This document shows, piece by piece, positions 22,980 to 31,172 of a DNA stretch of 32,797 nt. Numbering within the stretch: position 1 is the first letter of the stretch; each line of letters opens with the position of its first letter. Below the pieces are notes generated by a model, which ran no database searches, was not told the DNA's origin, and saw only the letters and a program-made list of their open reading frames with translations. Origin of the DNA: Actinomycetota bacterium (GTDB taxonomy: Bacteria > Actinomycetota > Thermoleophilia > Gaiellales > Gaiellaceae); contig JACCTU010000130.1 in the NCBI GenBank assembly GCA_013812235.1, forward strand, positions 1 to 32,797, read 5' to 3'. A program made the translations under genes and the position numbers.

Positions 22980-24166
22980 TGAGCGACAACGGTTACAACC
23001 GCGATCCGGTGAGGATCTTCGTCACCGGCAACTGTGACGGCCTCGAGCCTCTTAAGGACGCGCTCGACCAGCACGACGACGTCGACGTCGTCGGGTTCAG
23101 CGAACACGTCGCCGACGCCTACGCTCCGCTTGCGGGGGGGCACCTCCAGGTCGTCCTCCACGGCACGAGGGACGCGCACCTCCCCGTGCACGACATCGCT
23201 TCCATCCGGGAGCACACGCAGGCCCCGCTGATCCTGCTCGCCTCCGGCGAGTCCTCGCAGCTCTTGAACGAGGCTCTCGACACGGACGTGGCCGACGTGC
23301 TCCTCCTGCCCCAGCTGGCCGACAACGTCGTGTTCGCGATCCGCAAGGCGGCGCATGCCGGCCGGCGGCTCGAGGCCGAAGGCGGCCACGGCAGGCGTGG
23401 GCGAATTTTGACGGTCTTCTCACCGAAGGGCGGCACGGGCAAGACCGTGACCGCGACGAACCTCGCGACCGCGTTCGCGAAGTACCAGAAGAAGCGCACG
23501 CTGCTGATCGACCTGGACCTCCAGTTCGGCGACGCGGCGATCATGCTCGGGCTCGAGCCCGAGAAGACGATCTACGACCTAGTCGTCGCACCGGGAGAGC
23601 TCGACTCGGAGAAGCTGGCCGGATACACCACACGCCACTCCTCCGGCGTCGACGTCCTCCCTGCCCCGCTCCGCCCGGAAGACGCGGAGCTCGTCACCGA
23701 GGCGAAGATCAACCGGCTGCTCGAGGTCGCCCGCGGCTCGTACGACCTGATCGTCGTCGACACGTCGCCGTTCTTCCACGGCCCGATGCTCGCGACCCTC
23801 GACCGCACGGACGAGCTGCTCGTCCTGTGTGGGCTCGACGTGCCCACGTTGAAGAACGTCAAGCTCGCCCAGCACACGCTCGACCTGCTGTCGTTCCCGG
23901 CCTCGCGCGTCCGGTTCATCCTGAACCGGTCGAACTCGAAGGTTGGGATGAAGCGGAGCGAGGTCGAAAGCGCACTGGGCGTAAAGATGTCCTTCGAGAT
24001 GCCGAGCGACCGCGCGGTGCCCCTCTCGGTCAACCGCGGGACGCCTGCGGTCGTGGCAGACGCCGGCTGCGACTTCTCGCGCTCGATTCGTGAGATCGCC
24101 AAGGGCCTGCTCGCGCGCGAGCAGGAGAAGAAGCGACGGCGCTTCGGCGCCCTCGCGAGGGCTTAG
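22979..24166 (+). CDS. cpaE: Pilus localisation ATPase CpaE/TadZ
   Basis: A 395-residue cytoplasmic protein. Residues about 10-125 form a receiver-like domain (VRIFVTGNCDGLEPLKDAL ... LLPQLADNVVFAIRKA). A MinD/ParA-type ATPase follows with deviant Walker A FSPKGGTGKTVTATNLA, LLIDLDLQFGDAAIMLG (switch region) and YDLIVVDTSPFF (Walker B). In Tad systems it positions the assembly machine. The start is ATG 22979, coupled to cpaB by TGATG and preceded by AAGGAGG; the track start (22868) lies inside cpaB. Ends in a basic tail (EQEKKRRRFGALARA). Confidence 0.93.
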   Translation: MSDNGYNRDPVRIFVTGNCDGLEPLKDALDQHDDVDVVGFSEHVADAYAPLAGGHLQVVLHGTRDAHLPVHDIASIREHTQAPLILLASGESSQLLNEALDTDVADVLLLPQLADNVVFAIRKAAHAGRRLEAEGGHGRRGRILTVFSPKGGTGKTVTATNLATAFAKYQKKRTLLIDLDLQFGDAAIMLGLEPEKTIYDLVVAPGELDSEKLAGYTTRHSSGVDVLPAPLRPEDAELVTEAKINRLLEVARGSYDLIVVDTSPFFHGPMLATLDRTDELLVLCGLDVPTLKNVKLAQHTLDLLSFPASRVRFILNRSNSKVGMKRSEVESALGVKMSFEMPSDRAVPLSVNRGTPAVVADAGCDFSRSIREIAKGLLAREQEKKRRRFGALARA

Positions 24167-24168
24167 CC

Positions 24169-25611
24169 ATGAGCCTTCACGACCGGATCCAGAGCAGCAA
24201 CGGGAGCACCGTCGCTCCCGACGCCCCCGCAACGGCGCCCGCAGGCGCCCAGTCGGCCGGCCAGCCGCGTGCGCAGCAGCGCCCGCAGCAGCAGTCGATG
24301 GACCCGTACGCCGAGCTCAAGACGCGAATCCACCACGCGTGCATCGCCAAGCTCGGCCCCGAGCTCTTCCGCAAGACGGAGACGGAAGACCTCACGGAAC
24401 GCGTCCTCCACGTGGTCACGGAGCAGCTCGCGCTCGACCGGACGCCGCTCACGCGTGAAGAGCGGCGCCAGATCGTCCGCGAGATCTCGGACGACATCCT
24501 CGGCTACGGACCGCTCGAGCCGCTTCTCAACGACGACTCCGTGACCGAGGTCATGGTCAACGCGTTCGACCGGATCTACATCGAGCGCGCGGGCAAGATC
24601 GAGCGGACGCAAACGACGTTCGCCGATAACGCCCATCTCCTGCGCATCATCGACAAGATCGTCTCTCAGGTCGGACGCCGCGTGGACGAGGCGTCGCCGA
24701 TGGTCGACGCGCGGCTTCCAGACGGAAGTCGAGTCAACGCGATCATCCCGCCCCTCGCACTTCGCGGACCGACGCTCACGATCCGGAAGTTCGCGCGCGA
24801 CCCGTACACGATGGACGACCTGATCAACTTCGGGTCGGTCTCGCCGAAGGCGGCGCAGTTCCTCTCGTCGTGCGTGAAGGGGAAGCTGAACATCCTCATC
24901 TCTGGCGGCACCGGCACCGGTAAAACGACGCTCCTGAACGCGATGTCGGCGTTCGTTCCGAACGATGAGCGCATCGTCACGATCGAGGACGCGGCCGAGC
25001 TCCAGCTCCAGCAGGAGCATGTGATCACGCTCGAGTCGAGGCCTCCCAACATCGAGGGTTCGGGCGAGGTCCGTATCCGCGAGCTCGTCCGCAACGCCCT
25101 GCGTATGAGGCCGGACCGGATCATCGTCGGCGAGGTCCGCGGCGCCGAGACTCTGGACATGCTCCAGGCGATGAACACGGGTCACGAAGGCTCACTGACA
25201 ACTATTCACGCAAACTCCCCGCGTGACGCGCTGTCGCGGCTGGAGACCCTCGTGCTGACCTCCGGCGTCGATCTTCCGTTGCGCGCCATCCGCGAGCAGA
25301 CCTCGAGCGCGTTCGACCTGCTCGTGCAGATCAGCAGGCTCGTCGACGGCTCGCGCCGCCTTACGGCTGTGACCGAGGTGCAGCGGATGGAGTCCGACAT
25401 CGTGACGCTGCAGGACATCTTCATCGCGAAGGCGCCGGAGCAGGAGTCGGGCGGTTCCGGCCGGCTGCTCAACCCACTCGCGTGCACCGGTCTCAAACCG
25501 ACCTTCCTCGAGAAGATGGCGGCGAACGGCGTGGTGTTCGCGCCGACGTTCTTCGAGCCCGAGGCCGGCCCACGTCCGACGTTCGCCGCCTCATACGGAG
25601 ACCGGTCTTGA
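24169..25611 (+). CDS. cpaF: Tad secretion ATPase CpaF/TadA
   Basis: A 480-residue type II/IV secretion ATPase that powers pilus polymerisation at the cytoplasmic face. The N-terminal 45 residues are Gln/Pro/Ala-rich. Then come the helical N-domain, Walker A ISGGTGTGKTTLLN, the Asp box IVTIEDAAEL, Walker B RPDRIIVGEVRGAETLDMLQAM and the His box GHEGSLTTIHANSPRDAL. The extension beyond the C-domain (VFAPTFFEPEAGPRPTF) is poorly defined. ATG 24169 lies 2 nt after the cpaE stop. Its TGA overlaps the TTG start of the next gene (TTGA). Confidence 0.96.
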   Translation: MSLHDRIQSSNGSTVAPDAPATAPAGAQSAGQPRAQQRPQQQSMDPYAELKTRIHHACIAKLGPELFRKTETEDLTERVLHVVTEQLALDRTPLTREERRQIVREISDDILGYGPLEPLLNDDSVTEVMVNAFDRIYIERAGKIERTQTTFADNAHLLRIIDKIVSQVGRRVDEASPMVDARLPDGSRVNAIIPPLALRGPTLTIRKFARDPYTMDDLINFGSVSPKAAQFLSSCVKGKLNILISGGTGTGKTTLLNAMSAFVPNDERIVTIEDAAELQLQQEHVITLESRPPNIEGSGEVRIRELVRNALRMRPDRIIVGEVRGAETLDMLQAMNTGHEGSLTTIHANSPRDALSRLETLVLTSGVDLPLRAIREQTSSAFDLLVQISRLVDGSRRLTAVTEVQRMESDIVTLQDIFIAKAPEQESGGSGRLLNPLACTGLKPTFLEKMAANGVVFAPTFFEPEAGPRPTFAASYGDRS

Positions 25612-27476
25612 TCCGGCTCGTCATGATCGCCGCCCTCGCGGCGGCCATCGCGGCGGCCCCTGCGGCCGCCGCCGTCGAGCTTTCAGGCGTCGATGCCAGC
25701 CGCCAGCCGACGATCCAGCTGTCGGTCCGCACCGACCAGCCGTCGAAGACCCCTCCGGTGGTCCGGGAGAACGGCCGCCCGGTCGCCGGGCTCCAGGCGC
25801 AAAACCTCGGGCGCGCGAAGAGCGTCGGCGTCCTGATCGACCACTCGCGGTCGATGGCGGGCCGGCCCCTCGCGGACGCCATCGCAGCCGCCCGCTCGTT
25901 CGTGGCGGGCAAGGAGGATGCCGACCGGCTTGCCGTCTTCACCTTCGGGCAGAATGCAATTCAGTCGACGCGCTTCTCCTCCGCGACGATCGACACCGAC
26001 AGCGCACTTCGGAACCTTGCGCTGGACACGCATCAGGGAACGGCACTGTACGACGCGATCCACCTCGCCTCGCTCGCGCTCGCGACTGAGGTGAACCCGG
26101 GTCGAGTGATCGTGGTGATGACCGACGGGGCCAACGTCGCCAAGGGCGTCTCGCTCCAGAAGGCCATGGACGCCGCTCGGCAGGCCGGTGTTGCCGTGTA
26201 CGCGATCGGGATCGAGAGCGGCGACTTCGTAAAGGGGCCGCTCGAGCAGATCGCGACCGCGACGGGTGGGGCGTACTACGGTGCCAGCTCGTCGGCTGCG
26301 CTCGCGCGGGCATACGACGCGGTTTCGCGGGACCTCGCGCGCACGTGGCGCGTCTCGTACCTGACGGCGGCGCGGCCCGGCCAGCGTCTGACGTTGACCG
26401 CCGCAGTCAAGGGCCGCGGCTCGGCCAGCACGCAGGCCACGCTCCCGGGCAGCACTCCTCCGCCGCCCGGAGACGGGGTCCTCGGCTTGATCCCGGAGCA
26501 GCTCTTCACGTCCGGCGTCGCGTCGCTCCTCGTGAGTCTCGCAGTCGGCAGCGCGATCCTCCTCGCGGCAGGGCTGGCGTTGTCTACACCGGCCAGCACC
26601 CGCCTGCGCCGGCGGCTGAGCCCGCACGTGGGCGGACCGCTTCGCCGTGCGAAGAAGGCGTCGGCCCGCGAGCGCTTCGAGGGCGCTTCCGGTCTCCTGA
26701 AGGCAACCGAGCAGGCATTCGCGCGATTCTCGTCCTGGCGAAAGCTGCACTCGATGCTCGAACGGGCGGACGTGCCGCTTCGCACGGCCGAGTTCTTCTA
26801 CTGCATGATCATCCCCGCGTTCTTCTTCGGACTCGTCGCGGCCGCGATGGCCGCCCCGCCCTTCGTGACACTCGCCGCCATGGCGATTGGCGCTCTCATC
26901 CCGCTCGCGGTGCTCTGGTGGAAGGCGAAGCGCCGCGTTAACGCGATCGATGAGCAGTTGCCCGACCTGCTGATCACGATGGCCGCATCGCTCAAGGCAG
27001 GTCACAGCTTCCGTCAGGCGATGCAGGCCGTGGTCGCCGAGGGTCAGCCGCCGATCAGCGACGAGTTCAAGCGCGTGCTGACGGAGGCGCAGCTCGGCCG
27101 GCCGATCGACGACGCGCTTGCCGAGATGGCGGACCGTGTCCAGTCGAAGAACTTGTCGTTCGTGATGACTGCTGTGACGATCCAGCGCCAGGTCGGCGGC
27201 AGCCTCGCGGGGATCTTCGACATGGTCGCCGACGCCGTCCGTCAACGGCAGGCGTTCGGGCGCAAGATCAAGGGATTGACGGCAATGGGCCGCGCGTCCG
27301 CCTACACGCTCGTCGGGATGCCCTTCGCGCTCGCGCTGATCATCACCTTCATCAACGCCGAGTACATGAGTCCTCTCTACCACACGTCGACCGGGCACAA
27401 GATGATCATCGGGGGGCTCGTGATGATGGCTATCGGGTCCTACATGCTTCGCAAGATCGCTTCCTTCAGGGGGTAA
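25608..27476 (+). CDS. tadB: Fusion of secreted VWA domain and TadB membrane platform protein
   Basis: A 622-residue fusion. It begins with a signal-like helix (MIRLVMIAALAAAIAAAPAAAA). A von Willebrand A domain follows, with MIDAS elements VLIDHSRSMAG (DxSxS), the Thr in HQGTALYDA and VVMTDGAN; this part should be extracytoplasmic. After a Pro-rich linker and a helix (LLVSLAVGSAILLAAGLAL) comes a TadB-type T2SSF domain with EQLPDLLITMAASLKAGHSFRQAMQ and further membrane helices. TadB forms the inner-membrane platform with TadC. The start is TTG 25608, overlapping the cpaF stop and preceded by GGAG at a suitable distance; ATG 25623 is the alternative. The track start (25482) is a cpaF shadow. 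Confidence 0.88.
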   Translation: MIRLVMIAALAAAIAAAPAAAAVELSGVDASRQPTIQLSVRTDQPSKTPPVVRENGRPVAGLQAQNLGRAKSVGVLIDHSRSMAGRPLADAIAAARSFVAGKEDADRLAVFTFGQNAIQSTRFSSATIDTDSALRNLALDTHQGTALYDAIHLASLALATEVNPGRVIVVMTDGANVAKGVSLQKAMDAARQAGVAVYAIGIESGDFVKGPLEQIATATGGAYYGASSSAALARAYDAVSRDLARTWRVSYLTAARPGQRLTLTAAVKGRGSASTQATLPGSTPPPPGDGVLGLIPEQLFTSGVASLLVSLAVGSAILLAAGLALSTPASTRLRRRLSPHVGGPLRRAKKASARERFEGASGLLKATEQAFARFSSWRKLHSMLERADVPLRTAEFFYCMIIPAFFFGLVAAAMAAPPFVTLAAMAIGALIPLAVLWWKAKRRVNAIDEQLPDLLITMAASLKAGHSFRQAMQAVVAEGQPPISDEFKRVLTEAQLGRPIDDALAEMADRVQSKNLSFVMTAVTIQRQVGGSLAGIFDMVADAVRQRQAFGRKIKGLTAMGRASAYTLVGMPFALALIITFINAEYMSPLYHTSTGHKMIIGGLVMMAIGSYMLRKIASFRG

Positions 27477-27479
27477 CTG

Positions 27480-28382
27480 ATGCTGGTGCTTTTGTTCGGT
27501 CTTTTGCTTTTCGCCGTCTCGATCTACGTCTTCGCCGAGTCGGCCACGGCCACGGCGCGCCAGCGCTCCGTCTCGATCAACCGTGCCACGCACTACGGCG
27601 AGTCCACTCGCGTCGGCATCCAGCAGCTCAGGTTCCGAAACCGGGTGCTAACGCCCGCAGTCGCGCGGCTCGCACGCATCACCCTGAAGCTCAACCCGCG
27701 GATGACGGTCGAGACGGTCGAGGCGAAGCTGCTCAGCGCCGGCCTCGCGCGCAAGGTGTCGCCCACCGCGTTCCTCGCGACCAAGGCAGCGCTGGCGGTC
27801 GGCGGTCTGTTCTTCGGCGTCGTCATGGGCGGCTCGCTCGGGGGCCCGCTCTACGCGTTTCCGTTCGCATTCCTCTGCACGTTCATCGGGTTCGCGCTGC
27901 CCGGCATGGTGCTGACGATGAAGATTCGTGGCAGGCGCGAGGCGCTTCGGATACAGCTGCCCGACGCGCTCGACCTGCTCGCGGTCAGCGTCGAGGCCGG
28001 ACTAGGCTTCGACGGTGCGATCGCGAAGCTGACCGAGCACCTCGACGGCCCACTCGTCGAGGAATTCACGCTCACGCTCAACGAGATGCGAATTGGCGAG
28101 AGTCGCCACGACGCGCTCAAGAAGCTCTCCGCGCGCTCCGCCGCCCCCGAGGTCGGCCACTTCACGCGCGCGATCATCCAGGCCGACGTGCTCGGCATCT
28201 CGCTCGGGCGCATCCTCAAGGTGCAAGCCGCGGACACCCGCGAACGCCGTCAGGCGGCCGCCGAAGAGAAGGCGATGAAAGCGCCGATCAAGATGCTTTT
28301 CCCGACCGTCCTCTTCATCTTCCCGGCGATGTTCCTCGTCATCCTCGGCCCCGCAATGCTGACGATCAACGAGATCTTCTAG
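27480..28382 (+). CDS. tadC: Tad platform protein TadC (T2SSF family)
   Basis: A 300-residue inner-membrane protein that should pair with TadB as the pilus assembly platform. It has an N-terminal helix (MLVLLFGLLLFAVSIYVFA), a paired helix region around ALAVGGLFFGVVMGGSLGGPLYAFPFAFLCTFIGFAL, and the T2SSF block QLPDALDLLAVSVEAGLGFDGAIAKL ... LNEMRIGESRHDALKKL. It closes with MLFPTVLFIFPAMFLVILGPAML. ATG 27480 lies 3 nt after the tadB stop, with AGGGGG upstream. Its TAG stop is part of the Shine-Dalgarno (TAGGAGG) of the next gene. Confidence 0.94.
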   Translation: MLVLLFGLLLFAVSIYVFAESATATARQRSVSINRATHYGESTRVGIQQLRFRNRVLTPAVARLARITLKLNPRMTVETVEAKLLSAGLARKVSPTAFLATKAALAVGGLFFGVVMGGSLGGPLYAFPFAFLCTFIGFALPGMVLTMKIRGRREALRIQLPDALDLLAVSVEAGLGFDGAIAKLTEHLDGPLVEEFTLTLNEMRIGESRHDALKKLSARSAAPEVGHFTRAIIQADVLGISLGRILKVQAADTRERRQAAAEEKAMKAPIKMLFPTVLFIFPAMFLVILGPAMLTINEIF

Positions 28383-28390
28383 GAGGCATC

Positions 28391-29815
28391 GTGGACGACT
28401 CGATCCAGGACACCGACAAAGGGTTCGGCACCGGCCTCCGACGCCAACTCGAACGGCGTCGCGACAGCGAAGACGCCGTCGACGAAACGCGTGAGACTCC
28501 CCCTCACGTCGCCGCCGAGTCGGTTCTCGCCGCCATCAATCCGGCGGACTCGAACGGCAGCACGTCATCCGACAGCGAGGCGTTCCGGGCCGAGCTTGCG
28601 TCCGCACTCGCACGCGAGCGAGACCTCCGCGCCGCGATGGCCGAGCAGGCCGCGATGCTCGAACGCGAGCTCGCCGGCCCCCAGGGCCTGAACCTCCGAG
28701 CCTCGGAGCTGGACCAGCGCGCCGCGGTACTGGCTGCGCGCGAGGACGAGCTCGCCTCGCGCGAGCAGAAACTTGCGGAACGCGGCGACACGCTCACAGA
28801 GGAGCAGCAGCGACTTGCAGCCGCGAAGAGCGACATCGCCGATGCCGAGGCGCGCGCAGCAGAGCGCGAGCGGCAGATGCAGTCGAAGTTCCGCGAGCTG
28901 TCGAGCGCGGACCGGGGTCGCACCGAAGCGACCACCGAGCTGGCGAAGCAGGAGGCCGCAATCGCGCAGCGCGAGCGCACGATCGCCCGAGCCGGGGAGG
29001 AGATCGAGCTCCGCGAGCAGGAGATGCTCGCCAAGGTCGAGGCGCGCGAGGCCGCGCTCGCCGTCCGCGAGGCCGGGCTCGACGATCGCGACGAGGAGCT
29101 CGCGTCGCGCGAGACGGAGGTACTCGACAAACAGCGCGAGCTCGCGAAGGTGGAAGGCCGGATGACGGCACGCGAGGAGATGATCGAGCGGCGCGAGGGC
29201 GAGCTCTCCGAGCTCGAGGAGCGCGTCCGCGTCGCCGAGCGGTCGTTCGAGACGACGGTCGCGTCGTTCGGGCAGCTCGACGAGCAGACCGCGGCGCAGG
29301 TCGCACGGCTCGAGGAGCGCGAGGCCGAGCTCGCCGCGCGCGACGCGGAGCTCAACCGCCAGCTCGCCACGCTCCGCCGCGTGGAGCGTGACGAAGGCAA
29401 GGCCGCCGAGCTCGAGGACGAGCAGCAGGCGATGCGCGAGCGCGAGCGCGAGCTCGCGGTGCGGGAGGCCGAGCTGCAGTCCACTGAGGCGCTCTTCGAG
29501 TCGCAGCGCGAGCGCATCGAGCGCCGCGAGAAGCGGCTCAACAGCACGGAGGAATCGCTCTCGGATCGCATCCGTGAGATGGACGAGCGAGAGGCTGAGG
29601 TCGAAGCGCGCGAAGCGCGCGTCGAGGCCGACCTCGAGCTCCGCGAGGATAAGCTCGAGAGGCGGGAGCTGCACGTCGCGGAGCTCGAGGAACGGCTCGG
29701 AAAGAAGGAGAACCAGCTCGCGGACTACGTCGGGCAGCTGCAGGGCCAGTTCGACCAGCGCGAGTCGGACTGGTCGGAGAAGCAGCTCGGCCGACCGCTG
29801 ACCGAAAAGGTCTAG
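28391..29815 (+). CDS. Long coiled-coil protein at the end of the tad operon
   Basis: A 474-residue hydrophilic protein with no signal peptide or membrane helix. Residues 1-70 look disordered (many Asp, Ser, Thr). From about residue 75 to 460 it is almost continuous coiled coil, rich in Glu, Arg, Ala and Leu, built of repeated units such as LAAREDELASREQKLAERG and REAELAARDAEL spaced near 14 residues, with no Cys and almost no Pro. I recognise no enzymatic domain. A cytoplasmic scaffold for the assembly ATPases or a polar organiser is possible but inferred only from operon position. GTG 28391 has AGGAGG 4 nt upstream. A strong terminator follows. Confidence 0.85.
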   Translation: MDDSIQDTDKGFGTGLRRQLERRRDSEDAVDETRETPPHVAAESVLAAINPADSNGSTSSDSEAFRAELASALARERDLRAAMAEQAAMLERELAGPQGLNLRASELDQRAAVLAAREDELASREQKLAERGDTLTEEQQRLAAAKSDIADAEARAAERERQMQSKFRELSSADRGRTEATTELAKQEAAIAQRERTIARAGEEIELREQEMLAKVEAREAALAVREAGLDDRDEELASRETEVLDKQRELAKVEGRMTAREEMIERREGELSELEERVRVAERSFETTVASFGQLDEQTAAQVARLEEREAELAARDAELNRQLATLRRVERDEGKAAELEDEQQAMRERERELAVREAELQSTEALFESQRERIERREKRLNSTEESLSDRIREMDEREAEVEAREARVEADLELREDKLERRELHVAELEERLGKKENQLADYVGQLQGQFDQRESDWSEKQLGRPLTEKV

Positions 29816-29820
29816 GAACC

Positions 29821-29857
29821 GGAACGACGAGGGGCCTTTCGGCCCCTCTCCCGTTCC
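29821..29857. terminator. Terminator ending the tad operon
   Basis: GAGGGGCC-TTTC-GGCCCCTC (29829-29848) is a perfect 8-bp stem with a tetraloop. An outer GGAACG / CGTTCC pair (29821-29826 with 29852-29857) extends it past a small internal loop. No strong T-run. Symmetric, so it may also serve the convergent dehydrogenase gene. Confidence 0.7.
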
Positions 29858-29872
29858 CCTCCTGGGCTGCCC

Positions 29873-30971
<1,099 letters not shown>

Positions 30972-30973
<2 letters not shown>

Positions 30974-31172
30974 GAGCAACCTCACCTATACCGTCCCGGC
31001 GATGCACTGCGGCAACTGCACCGCCGCGGTGGAGCGCGAAATCTCACAGGTTCCGGGAGTCGACCTCGTCGAGGCCGACCTCTCGACGAAGCACGTCGTC
31101 GTCCGCGGCGAGGGCGTCGACGACGCCGCGGTTCGCGAGGCGATCAGGGAAGCAGGGTACGAGGCGGCGTGA
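30972..31172 (+). CDS. copZ: Copper chaperone CopZ (HMA domain)
   Basis: A 66-residue stand-alone heavy-metal-associated domain. The Cu(I) site is PAMHCGNC (MxCxxC form), followed by [28 protein letters not shown] and ending [10 protein letters not shown], which covers the whole ferredoxin-like fold. It would carry Cu(I) to CopA or to the repressor. ATG 30972 is fixed by the TATAGT box 6 nt upstream; the track start (30825) lies in the opposite-strand dehydrogenase. The mRNA is probably leaderless. The stop overlaps the copA start as GTGA, so the two are co-translated. Confidence 0.93.
30985..30990 (-). promoter_or_regulatory. -10 element of the dehydrogenase gene, inside copZ codons
   Basis: TATAGG on the minus strand, 11 nt before ATG 30973. 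It lies within the first codons of copZ. TTGCCG about 19 nt further upstream could be a weak -35. Confidence 0.4.

Noticed and set aside
28504-29674. Ser/Arg-rich and Leu-rich minus ORFs over the coiled-coil gene
   Set aside because: Repeat-derived antisense frames; the plus frame has the Shine-Dalgarno and operon context.
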